Source: an uncultured Acetobacteraceae bacterium
GTDB taxonomy: Bacteria > Pseudomonadota > Alphaproteobacteria > Acetobacterales > Acetobacteraceae
Assembly: GCA_903907955.1 (NCBI GenBank)
Contig: CAIVPZ010000016.1
Coordinates: 1-64,000, forward strand
Direction of reading: 5' to 3'
Length of the DNA stretch: 64,000 bases
The notes beneath the pieces were generated by a model. The model searched no databases. It was not told the origin of the DNA and saw only the letters and a list, made by a program, of their open reading frames with translations. The number at the start of each line of letters is the position of its first letter. Positions within the stretch are counted from its first letter, which is position 1. A program made the translations under genes and the position numbers. Shown here one piece after another: positions 9,448-17,665 of this stretch.

Positions 9448-10137
9448 TCAGAACACGAAGCCGGGCGCGCGGCGCAGGCCGGGCAGCACCGGGGTGGCGC
9501 AGTCGAACACGGGGCGCAGGCTGATGACCGGCGCGGTGCCGGCCCGCTCGCCCAGCACCGCCTGGCCGACCCGCCCGGTCAGGACGCGCACGCCGACCAG
9601 CCGCCCGCCGTTCGGGCTGACCTGGTCGGCGATGGCGGTGGGCAACTGCTCGAAGCCGCCCTCGATGAACACCAGGTCGTAGAGCGCCCCGGCCTGCCAG
9701 CCCGCCGCCAGCGGACCGGAGACGATCTCCACGCCGGGGGATTGCGCGCCGTTCGCCACTTGCGGCAGGACGGCGCGGGCGATGCGCAACAGGTCCTCGT
9801 TCTCCTCCAGCGCCACCACGGCGGCACCGCAGGCGGCCAGCACGGCGGTGCCGTAGCCGGTGCCGGCCCCGATCACCAGCACCCGTTCGCCCGGCGCAGG
9901 GTCGGCGAGTTGCACCAGCCGGGCCAGCACCATCGGTTCCATCAGGCAGCGCCCGTCCGGCAGCGGCACATCTTCATCGGCGTAGGCCAGCGCCGTCAGC
10001 GCCGGCGGCAGGAAACGCTCACGCGGCAGGCTCCGCATGGCGCCGAGCACGCGGCTGTCGGAAACCTTGTTGGGGCGCAACTGGCTATCGACCATGTTGC
10101 TGCGGCGGTCGGCGTAATCGATCGTGGGACGAACCAT
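9448..10137 (-). CDS. pcm: Protein-L-isoaspartate O-methyltransferase family protein
   Basis: The 229-residue protein begins MVRPTIDYADRRSNMVDSQL, the hallmark N-terminus of the alphaproteobacterial Pcm branch found beside tolC. The Rossmann methyltransferase core shows GAGTGYGTAVLAACG (SAM motif I), VALEENEDL, and LYDLVFIEGG. The family methylates isoaspartyl residues in damaged proteins so that they can return to aspartate. This branch lacks the classic ISAPHM substrate loop and has RCLMEPMVLARL instead, so repair activity is inferred. The ATG at 10137 was chosen; the longer frame would run back through the tRNA-Cys gene. About 176 bp separate its stop from tolC, room for a tolC promoter. 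Confidence 0.87.
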   Translation of the reverse strand: MVRPTIDYADRRSNMVDSQLRPNKVSDSRVLGAMRSLPRERFLPPALTALAYADEDVPLPDGRCLMEPMVLARLVQLADPAPGERVLVIGAGTGYGTAVLAACGAAVVALEENEDLLRIARAVLPQVANGAQSPGVEIVSGPLAAGWQAGALYDLVFIEGGFEQLPTAIADQVSPNGGRLVGVRVLTGRVGQAVLGERAGTAPVISLRPVFDCATPVLPGLRRAPGFVF

Positions 10138-10274
10138 GGGGCGGACTGCGCTCGTTAAGGACCCGACATCATAGGGGCGGGACAAGCCGCCGCCAAGGCG
10201 GCCATTACCGGACGGGACAGGAGCAGTCTTGACCGCTGCGGATGGCGGCCCGATAAACGGCCACCTCAGTGCCT

Positions 10275-10348
10275 GGTCCGGTGGCAGAGTGGTGATGCAG
10301 CGGACTGCAAATCCGCGTATGTGGGTTCGATTCCCGCCCGGACCTCCA
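10275..10348 (+). tRNA. tRNA-Cys (GCA)
   Basis: A complete cloverleaf can be drawn. Acceptor stem GGTCCGG (10275-10281) pairs with CCGGACC (10338-10344); the discriminator is T and CCA is encoded. The D-arm region is TGGCAGAGTGG. The anticodon arm is CGGA-CTGCAAA-TCCG with anticodon GCA. The T arm GTGGG-TTCGATT-CCCGC is intact. Confidence 0.97.
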
Positions 10349-10444
10349 GCTTTTTCAATGCGTTGGTGCGCTGCTCGTTGGTGCGCAGCGGCGGCAGGCT
10401 GTGGCCGGCACTCACCGCCCTGCATGGCCGCCCGACCAGCATGG

Positions 10445-10630
10445 TCAGGGAGCCACCCCCGGTTCCGCAGGCTGCGGGCAGAGTGCGCCCTCTTCCTCGA
10501 GCCTGATCTCCTCCTCGAGATCGCAGGCGAAGCGGGCAAGCCCCATGAGAATTGGTTGCTCGGTGGTGACAGACGCGATGCGCCGACAATCTTCGAGTTG
10601 CTTTCGAAGCTGTTCTATACGGGATTCCAT
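10445..10630 (-). CDS. Small helical protein of unknown function
   Basis: The 61-residue frame MESRIEQLRKQLEDCRRIAS...LARFACDLEEEIRLEEE is strongly amphipathic and coiled-coil-like, rich in Glu, Arg and Leu. It has two Cys residues and no signal peptide. Short proteins of this pattern occur near tRNA and housekeeping genes in Acetobacteraceae; that resemblance is from memory and cannot be checked here. A weak GGAG lies 11 bases upstream of the ATG. It stands alone between tRNA-Cys and the arylsulfatase gene. Function is unknown, and a spurious frame cannot be excluded. Confidence 0.5.
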   Translation of the reverse strand: MESRIEQLRKQLEDCRRIASVTTEQPILMGLARFACDLEEEIRLEEEGALCPQPAEPGVAP

Positions 10631-10854
10631 AGCGCAGTGTCTCCAACAGGCGCTTTTATTCCAGCATTCTTTTTTTTAGCGCGATCGGAACGGCCCGCGA
10701 GCGGTTTTATGGCGCAATCACCGGAATGTGATGATGCTTCTGGGTATCGCCCCCATCCCGGCCCGCTGGCTGCGGTCAGGGGGCGGATCTGCCAGCCGGT
10801 TTGGTCAATGGCAGCGTCGGGCGCCGCGCCGGCAGGGCGCGGCGCCTCCAGGCG

Positions 10855-12477
10855 TTACCGCTCCGGCGTCTTCAACATCTCCAGCGCTTGCCCGATCGTG
10901 AAACTCGCCGCCTTCTGGCGCGGCGGATACGCTTGGAACGTGGCGAGGAACTGGCCGACATATTGCTGCGCCGGCACCAGCAGGAAGGCGCGGTCCAACA
11001 GCCAGTCGTAATAGGTGTTGGAGGTGATCGACGCCCGCTCGTACGGATCGGTCCGCAGGTTGTAGATGTACGGAATGCGCGGGTGCTCGAACTCGTGCAT
11101 CCACACCTGCAACGTTCCCTCGACCGGTTGCACCGCGAACTGGAGTTTCCAGTTGTCGTAGCGCACCCCCATCAGGTCGCCGTCGTCGGAGAAGTAGAAG
11201 AAGCTCTCGCGTGGCCCCTTCGCCGCCTGCCCGGTCAGGTACGGCACGAAGTTGAAGCCGTCGAGATGCACCTTGTAGGTCATGTCGCCGACCTTGTCGC
11301 CGGCCAGCAGCCGCTCGGTGATATCGGGCGCGCCGGCGGCGGCCAGCAGCGTCGGCAGCCAGTCGAGCTGCGACATGATCTCGTTGGAGACGCTGCCGGG
11401 CTTGATGTGGCCGGGCCAGCGCACCAGCGCCGGCACGCGGAAGGCGCCTTCCCAGTTGGAGTTCTTCTCGTTGCGGAAGGGCGTCATGGCCCCGTCCGGC
11501 CAGGTGTTCATGTGCGGCCCGTTATCGGTGCCATAGAACACGATGGTGTTGTCGGCGATGCCAAGCGCATCCAGCTTGGCGAGGATGGTGCCGACGTTCC
11601 GGTCGTGATCGATCATCACGTCGTGGTATTCGCTCTGCCAGCGCCCGGACTGGCCGACGCTGCCCGGTTTCTCATGGGTGCGGAAATGCATGTGGGTGAA
11701 GTTGACCCACACGAACACCGGCTTGCCGGCGCGCGCCTGCCGCTCGATGAACTCCGCGCCGCGGGCGGCGATATCGTCGTCGATCGTTTCCATCCGCTTG
11801 ATCGTCAGCGGCCCGGTATCCTCGATCCGCTGCCGCCCGACGCGGCCCCAGCGCGGCTCCACGGTCGGGTCATCGACATCGGTGGCGAAGCTGTGCAGCA
11901 CGCCGCGCGGCCCGAACTTCGCCCGGAACGCCGGGTCCTTCGGATAGTCGCGGTTTTCCGGTTCTTCCTCGGCGTTCAGGTGGTACAGATTGCCGTAGAA
12001 CTCGTCGAACCCGTGCACGGTCGGCAGGAAGGGGTTGCGATCGCCAAGGTGGTTCTTGCCGAACTGGCCGGTGGCGTAGCCGAGTGGCTTGAGCAGTTCG
12101 GCGATCGTCGGGTCTTCCGGTTGCAGGCCGATATCGGCGCCGGGTAGCCCGACCTTGGAAAGCCCGGTGCGGAAGGTGCTCTGCCCGGTGATGAAGGCGG
12201 AACGGCCGGCGGTGCAGCTCTGCTCGCCGTAATAGTCGGTGAACAGCACGCCCTCATGGGCGATCCGGTCGATATTGGGCGTCTGGTAGCCCATCACCCC
12301 ATGCGCGTAGGCGCTGATATTGCTCTGGCCGATGTCGTCGCCCCAGATGACGACGATGTTGGGCCTGCCGGCGGCGGTTGGCTGCGCCATCGCGGGCTGT
12401 CCCCAGATCAGCGCCGCGATCAGGGCCATTGCGACCGTCAGCGTGCGAAGCCAGCCTCGCGCTTGTCGTTGGTTCAT
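10855..12477 (-). CDS. Secreted arylsulfatase
   Basis: The 540-residue protein has a Sec signal peptide (residues 1-31, hydrophobic TVAMALIAALIWG, cut after AMA) and a type I sulfatase domain. The formylglycine motif is C88-T-A-G-R in SCTAGRSAFITGQ; C88 must be oxidised to formylglycine before it can hydrolyse sulfate esters. Calcium ligands include D48/D49 (IWGDDIG) and the later FYGTDNGPHMNTWPDG. It should act in the periplasm and release sulfate from aryl or other sulfate esters; the natural substrate is not evident. No maturase is next to it. The ATG at 12477 was chosen because it starts the signal peptide. Confidence 0.93.
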   Translation of the reverse strand: MNQRQARGWLRTLTVAMALIAALIWGQPAMAQPTAAGRPNIVVIWGDDIGQSNISAYAHGVMGYQTPNIDRIAHEGVLFTDYYGEQSCTAGRSAFITGQSTFRTGLSKVGLPGADIGLQPEDPTIAELLKPLGYATGQFGKNHLGDRNPFLPTVHGFDEFYGNLYHLNAEEEPENRDYPKDPAFRAKFGPRGVLHSFATDVDDPTVEPRWGRVGRQRIEDTGPLTIKRMETIDDDIAARGAEFIERQARAGKPVFVWVNFTHMHFRTHEKPGSVGQSGRWQSEYHDVMIDHDRNVGTILAKLDALGIADNTIVFYGTDNGPHMNTWPDGAMTPFRNEKNSNWEGAFRVPALVRWPGHIKPGSVSNEIMSQLDWLPTLLAAAGAPDITERLLAGDKVGDMTYKVHLDGFNFVPYLTGQAAKGPRESFFYFSDDGDLMGVRYDNWKLQFAVQPVEGTLQVWMHEFEHPRIPYIYNLRTDPYERASITSNTYYDWLLDRAFLLVPAQQYVGQFLATFQAYPPRQKAASFTIGQALEMLKTPER

Positions 12478-12631
12478 GTCCTGCCCGATTCCTGGTGGTT
12501 GTTTCGGTGGTGTCCTACCATGAACCACGTCGGCCCCACCCAAAATACTGGCCGGGATCAAGGATTGGTGAGCCTGCCGGTTGCCACCTGGCGGCGCCGG
12601 CGGCGCCGCACCACCGCGCGATGGCGGACGC

Positions 12632-14029
12632 TCACCCCACCGTGCCGGCGGCGTCGCCCCCGACCAATGCCTGGCTGAAATCGCACGCCCCGCGCAGCGC
12701 CGCGGCAAAGCCGATCACCGCGGTGAAATCGCTGCCCGCCACCGCCGCGCCGTCCAGCGTGATGCCCTCGAGGACGGCCTCGCGCAGTGTCGCCCCCGAC
12801 AGGTCGGCGCCGTTCAGGTTGGCACCGCTCAGATTGGCGCGCGAAAACTGGGCCGACCGCAGGTCTGCCCCCTGCAGGTTCGCTCCCGGCAGGCGTGCGC
12901 GGGAGAAATCCGTGGGCCAGGGCCGGGTGCCGCAGATCGGCATCGCCGCTGCCCGCACGCCCACCATGGCCGCGCCGTTCAGCGACGCCCGCGTGAGCGT
13001 CGCCCCGCGCAGATCGGCGGCGCGCAGGTCCGCTTCCCGTGCGTCGGCCAGCGACAGGTCGGCCATTGCCAGACGCGCCCCGCACAACAGCGTGCGCCGC
13101 AGCACCGTCCCCCGCAGCACGGCGGCATAGAGGCACGCCTCGCGCAGGTCGAACCCGCTCAGATCGACGCCCGACAGGTCCGCGCGGGTGCCGCTCTGCC
13201 CGAGGCTGTCGAGGAACAGGCGGTGCTGCATCAGCACCTCGGCCAGTTTCGTGCCGGTCTCGTCCAGCGTGCGCAGGCGCCGTGCCGCGCGCAGGTCCAC
13301 GCTGGCGAACCCCACATCGTCCACCAGGGCGCCGATCATGTCCACGCCGTCGAGCCGGGTGTCGCGAAGCTGCGCCCCGCTCAGAATCGCGCCCCGCAGC
13401 CGCGCGCCGGTCAGGTTGGCCTCGGTGAGATTGGCGCCCTGCATGTTGCAGCCGGTCAGGTCCGCTTTCGAAAGGTCCACCCGCACCAGTTGGGTGCCGC
13501 GCAGGTCGGAGTCGCGCAGATCGGCCTGGCGCAGCAGCGAACTGGAAAGCCTGGCCTGGGCGAACCGCGCACCGGCGAGCGAGGCGCCGTCCAGCGAACT
13601 GCGTCCGGTTTCGGTGGTTGACCGCAATTCGCCGCCCACCGCCGCCATCAGCCGCCCTTCCCGCAGGTCCGCCCGGGTGAGGTCGCAGTTCAGCAGGCAC
13701 GCGTCGCGCATCTGCACCCCACGCAGATCGGTCCCGACCAGCCGTGCCTGGGTCAGGTCGGCGCGCGTCAGATCGGCGCCGAACAGCGTGGCGCCGCTGA
13801 AATCGGTCTGGCGCAGCGCGCAGCGAACCAGGCTGGCGCCGGTCAGGTCGGCATCGCAGAGCCGCCGTCCGTTCAGGTCGACGCCGGAAAGGTCCTGGAA
13901 CTTCAGCATGGCCCGCCTGCCGCCGGGCCGGCCAGCCAGGAATGCCTCGTGCCGGGCCAGGATGACCGCCAGCGGCTCGGTTTCGATGCGCTGACCGCGG
14001 TCGGACCGGCTCACGTCGTTTGCTGGCAT
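12632..14029 (-). CDS. Pentapeptide-repeat protein
   Basis: The 465-residue protein is dominated by A(D/N)Lxx pentapeptides (for example ADLTRADLTQARLVGTDLRG, and later GADLRSAQFSRANLSGANLN) in two blocks, about residues 42-245 and 285-450. A non-repeat stretch (LRTLDETGTKLAEVLMQHRL) lies between them. Such repeats fold as a right-handed square beta-helix. Some members mimic DNA and protect gyrase, but most have no known role, and nothing here supports the gyrase role. No signal peptide or membrane segment is present, so a cytosolic location is likely. It is divergent from ygfZ and about 154 bp upstream of the arylsulfatase gene on the same strand. Confidence 0.9.
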   Translation of the reverse strand: MPANDVSRSDRGQRIETEPLAVILARHEAFLAGRPGGRRAMLKFQDLSGVDLNGRRLCDADLTGASLVRCALRQTDFSGATLFGADLTRADLTQARLVGTDLRGVQMRDACLLNCDLTRADLREGRLMAAVGGELRSTTETGRSSLDGASLAGARFAQARLSSSLLRQADLRDSDLRGTQLVRVDLSKADLTGCNMQGANLTEANLTGARLRGAILSGAQLRDTRLDGVDMIGALVDDVGFASVDLRAARRLRTLDETGTKLAEVLMQHRLFLDSLGQSGTRADLSGVDLSGFDLREACLYAAVLRGTVLRRTLLCGARLAMADLSLADAREADLRAADLRGATLTRASLNGAAMVGVRAAAMPICGTRPWPTDFSRARLPGANLQGADLRSAQFSRANLSGANLNGADLSGATLREAVLEGITLDGAAVAGSDFTAVIGFAAALRGACDFSQALVGGDAAGTVG

Positions 14030-14168
14030 GCGGTGAACTCCAGGCTCTCGCCCGCGCGGTTGTCCAACAGTGCCCGGGCGCCCGGCAGTGCGGTTTCATC
14101 GGCTCCGGCACGCACGGCCGATCCTCCTTGCAGGCAGGCCCACGGATCATAGCCGGGCAATTGACAAC

Positions 14169-14214
14169 GAAAGCTGAAGCAGGGGGAAAGCTGAAGCAGG
14201 GGGGAAAGCTGAAG
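14169..14214. repeat. Short tandem repeat, unit GAAAGCTGAAGCAGGGG
   Basis: Two full copies and one partial copy of a 17-18 bp unit (starting at 14169, 14186 and 14204) lie in the spacer between the divergent pentapeptide-repeat gene and ygfZ. Copy number is probably variable by slippage. No function is evident. Confidence 0.7.
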
Positions 14215-14278
14215 CCGGGCGGCATGCCCGGCACCGCACCGTCTTGCCGCCGCCCGGTCCGCCCCCCACCTTTTCGGA

Positions 14279-15103
14279 ATGACCTATCTGGCGCATCTCC
14301 CCTGCCGCGGCGTCGTCGAACTCGCCGGCGATGACCGCGTGAGCTTCCTGCAAGGCCTGGTTTCCAACGACGTCACCCAGGCGGCTCCCGGCCGGGCCGT
14401 GTGGGCCGGCCTGCTGTCGCCGCAGGGCAAGTGGCTGTCGGATTTCTTCGTCCTCGCCGAGGGCGAGCGCCTGCTGCTGGACTGTCCGCGCGATCACGTG
14501 GCGATGCTGCTGGCCAAACTGTCGCGGTTTCGCCTGCGCGCGCGGGTGAGCCTGCGCGATGCCTCCGATGCGCTTGCGGTGCACGCCGCCTGGGGCGGCG
14601 CGCCGGACCTGCCGGGTGGCGTGATCGCCGCGCCCGATCCGCGTCTGGCCGCGGCCGGCTGGCGCATTCTCGCCCCGGCCCCGCTGCCCGCCACCGCCGA
14701 TGCGGCGGCCTACGACCTGCACCGGATCGGCCTCGGCCTGCCCGATGCCCGCGACCTGGAAGCCGATAAGACGGTGCTGCTGGAGGCGGGCTTCGACGAA
14801 CTGAACGGCGTGTCGTGGAGCAAGGGCTGCTACCTGGGCCAGGAACTGACCGCGCGCACCCGCTACCGCGGCCTGATCAAGCGCCGCCTGGTGCCGGTCG
14901 CGGTCGAGGGTCCGCTGCCTGCCCCCGGCACGCCGGTGCTCCGCGACGGCCAGGAAATCGGCAGCCTGCGCAGCGGGCAGGGGGCGGCAGCGCTGGCGCT
15001 GCTGCGCCTCGACGCGCTGGAGGCCGCTTCGCTGGCGTGCGGACAGGCCCGGCTCATCCCGCGCATGCCGGCCTGGATGAAGCTGCACCAGGCGGTGTCA
15101 TAA
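14279..15103 (+). CDS. ygfZ: Folate-binding protein YgfZ (CAF17/IBA57-like)
   Basis: The 274-residue protein has the GcvT-like tetrahydrofolate-binding fold. The family signature KGCYLGQELTARTRYRG is present near residue 181; its Cys is the conserved functional residue. The N-terminus carries VSFLQGLVSNDVT. YgfZ/IBA57 proteins help assemble or repair certain [4Fe-4S] enzymes such as MiaB in a folate-dependent way. The gene is preceded by the GAAAGC tandem repeat and faces away from the pentapeptide-repeat gene. It converges with the thioesterase gene, 18 bp between stops. The start at 14279 gives a typical length. Confidence 0.92.
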   Translation: MTYLAHLPCRGVVELAGDDRVSFLQGLVSNDVTQAAPGRAVWAGLLSPQGKWLSDFFVLAEGERLLLDCPRDHVAMLLAKLSRFRLRARVSLRDASDALAVHAAWGGAPDLPGGVIAAPDPRLAAAGWRILAPAPLPATADAAAYDLHRIGLGLPDARDLEADKTVLLEAGFDELNGVSWSKGCYLGQELTARTRYRGLIKRRLVPVAVEGPLPAPGTPVLRDGQEIGSLRSGQGAAALALLRLDALEAASLACGQARLIPRMPAWMKLHQAVS

Positions 15104-15121
15104 GCCGGCCGCGCGCCGCCG

Positions 15122-15616
15122 CTATCCCCGCCGCAGTTCGATCCGCCGCCCCACCCAGTCCGGCATGGCCAGCGCCGCATGCGCCGCCGCCGCCGCCTGC
15201 AGGCGCGGCAACACCGGCGCCAGCCATGGCACGACCCTGCGCAGCCGCAGATCGACGTGGAGGAACAGAATTTCCTGCGCGGCCGCCAGGCGGCCATCGG
15301 CGATCCGGTGCATCTCATGCGCCAGATGCAGCCGCTTCCCGTCCAGACCGATAATCTGGCTGGTCACCCGCACCCGGTCGCCGAGCACCAGTTCCTGCGC
15401 ATACAGCGTGTGTGTCTCGGCGGCGAACGTGCCGTGCCCGGTCGGGCGGTAGGCCGCGCCGATGCCCATGGCGTCGTAAACGGCGTCGGTGCCCTGGTCG
15501 AACAGGACCACGTAATAGGCCAGGTTCAGGTGGCCGTTGCTGTCGATCCACTCCGGGCGGACTTCGCCTTCGAAATCTGCGAAGGGGGCGGCGATCCCCT
15601 CTCCACCATGACTCAA
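15122..15616 (-). CDS. Acyl-CoA thioesterase (4HBT hot-dog fold)
   Basis: The 164-residue protein has a single hot-dog domain of the 4-hydroxybenzoyl-CoA thioesterase type: EVRPEWIDSNGHLNLAYYVVLFDQ carries the catalytic Asp and the NGHLN loop, followed by HTLYAQELVLGDRVRV. It probably hydrolyses an acyl-CoA or acylcarnitine-like thioester; the substrate is unknown. The start is uncertain. There is no in-frame ATG or GTG close to the domain, and a TTG at 15616 is the only near candidate; the nearby ATG is out of frame. That TTG lies four bases after a perfect 12-bp hairpin, which leaves little room for a ribosome-binding site. Confidence 0.78.
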   Translation of the reverse strand: MSHGGEGIAAPFADFEGEVRPEWIDSNGHLNLAYYVVLFDQGTDAVYDAMGIGAAYRPTGHGTFAAETHTLYAQELVLGDRVRVTSQIIGLDGKRLHLAHEMHRIADGRLAAAQEILFLHVDLRLRRVVPWLAPVLPRLQAAAAAHAALAMPDWVGRRIELRRG

Positions 15617-15620
15617 GCTT

Positions 15621-15648
15621 CCGCACCGCGCGGGCACGCGCGGTGCGG
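15621..15648. terminator. Perfect 12-bp stem-loop between the DUF2076 gene and the thioesterase gene
   Basis: CCGCACCGCGCG (15621-15632) and CGCGCGGTGCGG (15637-15648) pair perfectly around a GGCA loop. It lies 11 bases after the DUF2076 stop on the minus strand and just ahead of the thioesterase TTG. It looks like a terminator or attenuating hairpin, without a U-run. Confidence 0.7.
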
Positions 15649-15659
15649 AAAGCCTGTTA

Positions 15660-16562
15660 TCAGGTCCAGTCGTCGCCGCCGCCACCACCACCGGAATCGG
15701 CCATGTCGGTGCTGGGGTCCGACCAGCCGCCGGTGTCAACGCTCGGCTGGTCGGTCCAGCCGCCGGGATCGGCAGCCGGCTGCTGCCAGCCGCCCTGGTC
15801 CACGTTGGTCCAGCCGGTCGTGTCGGTGACCCCCTTGTCCGCCCCGCCGGCGTCATACGCGCCGGTTCCGGGGGCAGCCGCGGGCGACGCCCAGGGGCTG
15901 GCCGGCGCCACCGGGATGAACTGGCTGGCCGCCGAGGTGGCCGCGCTGGCCTCACCGCCATGGCTGCCGGAGAACAGGTTCATCAGGGCGTTGCCGGCCA
16001 CCATCCCGCCGGCCACACCGGCCGCCGTGGTCAGCGCGCTGCCCAGGAAACCCGAGCCGCGCTGCTGGAACATGCCGGGGCTGTAGCCCGGCGCGTATTG
16101 CGGCGGCGGCGGGGCATATTGCGGCTGCGCGTATTGCTGCGGCGGCGGCGCATATTGCGGCGGCGCCTGGCGCGCTCCGCCGCCGAACAACCCGCCCAGG
16201 AACCCGCGCGATGCCGGTTGCTGCGGCGGCTGGCCCCAGGGCGACGCACCGCCCTGCTGCGGCGCGGGCTGTTGCTGTGCGGCCAGCGCCTGACGTGCCT
16301 GCTGCAGCTCCCACTCAAGCTGCTGGATGCGGTTCTGTGCCGCCACCAGCGCGTGCTCCTGCACGAACGCCGTCTGGGTGATGCGGTAGCGGGATTCCGG
16401 ATACCGGGCGAACAGGTCGGCGATCAGCGCGTCCGCCTCCCGATCGACCGGCGGCAGCGGCGGCGCGCCGCCTTGCCCGGTCCCCGGGGCGAACCCGCCG
16501 GACTGGGCGCCACCGACCCGCTCAATGAAACGGGTGATGAGGTCGCGTTCCTCGTTGGTCAT
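15660..16562 (-). CDS. DUF2076 domain protein
   Basis: The 300-residue protein starts MTNEERDLITRFIERVGGAQ, the N-terminal helix typical of DUF2076. A short coiled coil follows (QNRIQQLEWELQQARQAL, about residues 75-105), then a Gln/Pro/Tyr-rich low-complexity segment with PPQYAP repeats, a glycine-rich hydrophobic segment (GSALTTAAGVAGGMVAGNAL), and a Trp/Gly/Asp-rich tail ending GGGGGGDDWT. Family members are sometimes called periplasmic ligand-binding sensor proteins, but no function is proven. The glycine-rich segment may insert in or lie on a membrane. GGAGAGG lies just upstream of the ATG at 16562. It is divergent from glyQ. Confidence 0.85.
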   Translation of the reverse strand: MTNEERDLITRFIERVGGAQSGGFAPGTGQGGAPPLPPVDREADALIADLFARYPESRYRITQTAFVQEHALVAAQNRIQQLEWELQQARQALAAQQQPAPQQGGASPWGQPPQQPASRGFLGGLFGGGARQAPPQYAPPPQQYAQPQYAPPPPQYAPGYSPGMFQQRGSGFLGSALTTAAGVAGGMVAGNALMNLFSGSHGGEASAATSAASQFIPVAPASPWASPAAAPGTGAYDAGGADKGVTDTTGWTNVDQGGWQQPAADPGGWTDQPSVDTGGWSDPSTDMADSGGGGGGDDWT

Positions 16563-16774
16563 GGGCCTCTCCGAGACTCCTCTAGCCGGGCCGTGTTGCC
16601 TCATTGTGCCGGCGCGTACCGCCGGCACCCGGCGATGTGGTCCGCCGCCATTACGGCTTCAAGTTAAACTCGCGAAAGACAAGCGCATGAAAGTTCGGAC
16701 CGGCCGGCCCCGCTTGTGACGCTCCGGCCCGCCCCCTATGGTGCGGCGCCAAACGATTGCCCGGCCGGGACGCC

Positions 16775-17662
16775 ATGGACACAAACATATCACTGCCCCC
16801 CGGCTCGGCCCCGCCGAGCTTCCAGGACCTGATCCTGCGCCTGCACGCCTACTGGTCGGCGCAGGGCTGCCTGATTCTGCAGCCCTACGATGTCGAGATG
16901 GGCGCCGGCACCTTCCACCCCGCCACCACCCTGCGCGCGCTCGGCCGCCGCCCCTGGGCCGCCGCCTACGTGCAGCCATGCCGCCGCCCGAGCGACGGCC
17001 GCTACGCAGAAAACCCCAACCGGCTGCAGCACTACTATCAATACCAGGTGATCGTGAAGCCAAGCCCGGCCGACGCCCAGGCGCTGCTGCTCGACAGCTA
17101 CCGCGCCCTCGGCCTCGACCCGCTGCGGCACGATTTCCGCTTCGTCGAGGACGACTGGGAAAGCCCCACTTTGGGTGCCTGGGGCCTCGGCTGGGAGGTG
17201 TGGTGCGACGGCATGGAAGTGGGCCAGTTCACCTATTTCCAGCAGGTCGGCGGCATCGCGGTCGATCTGCCCAGCTTCGAGATGACCTACGGCCTGGAAC
17301 GGCTGGCGATGTATGTGCAGGACGTGGAAAACGTATTCGATCTCGATTTCAACGGCCGCGGCGTGAGCTACGGCGACGTGTTCCGCCGCGCCGAGGTCGA
17401 ATATAGCGGCCATAATTTCGAGCACGCCGACACCGCCATGCTGACCCGCCATTTCGAGGATTCCGAACGCGAATGCGCCGCCCTGCTGGGGCACGGGCTG
17501 GCGCTGCCGGCCTATGACCACTGCATCAAGTCCAGCCATCTTTTCAATCTGCTGGACGCCCGCGGGGTGATCAGCGTGACCGAGCGCGCCGCCTATATCG
17601 GCCGGGTGCGGGCGCTGGCGAAGGGCTGCTGCGAGTCCTGGCTCGCCGGCGAGCGGGACTGA
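16775..17662 (+). CDS. glyQ: Glycyl-tRNA synthetase alpha subunit
   Basis: This is the 295-residue catalytic subunit of the tetrameric (alpha2beta2) bacterial GlyRS, which attaches glycine to tRNA-Gly. Conserved signatures include [51 protein letters not shown]-like (here RYAENPNR), and FTYFQQVGG. The ATG at 16775 is used; an in-frame TTG at 16757 would add six residues. glyS starts three bases after the stop, so the two are co-translated. The 212-bp spacer to the divergent DUF2076 gene presumably holds both promoters. Confidence 0.97.
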   Translation: MDTNISLPPGSAPPSFQDLILRLHAYWSAQGCLILQPYDVEMGAGTFHPATTLRALGRRPWAAAYVQPCRRPSDGRYAENPNRLQHYYQYQVIVKPSPADAQALLLDSYRALGLDPLRHDFRFVEDDWESPTLGAWGLGWEVWCDGMEVGQFTYFQQVGGIAVDLPSFEMTYGLERLAMYVQDVENVFDLDFNGRGVSYGDVFRRAEVEYSGHNFEHADTAMLTRHFEDSERECAALLGHGLALPAYDHCIKSSHLFNLLDARGVISVTERAAYIGRVRALAKGCCESWLAGERD

Positions 17663-17665
17663 CCG

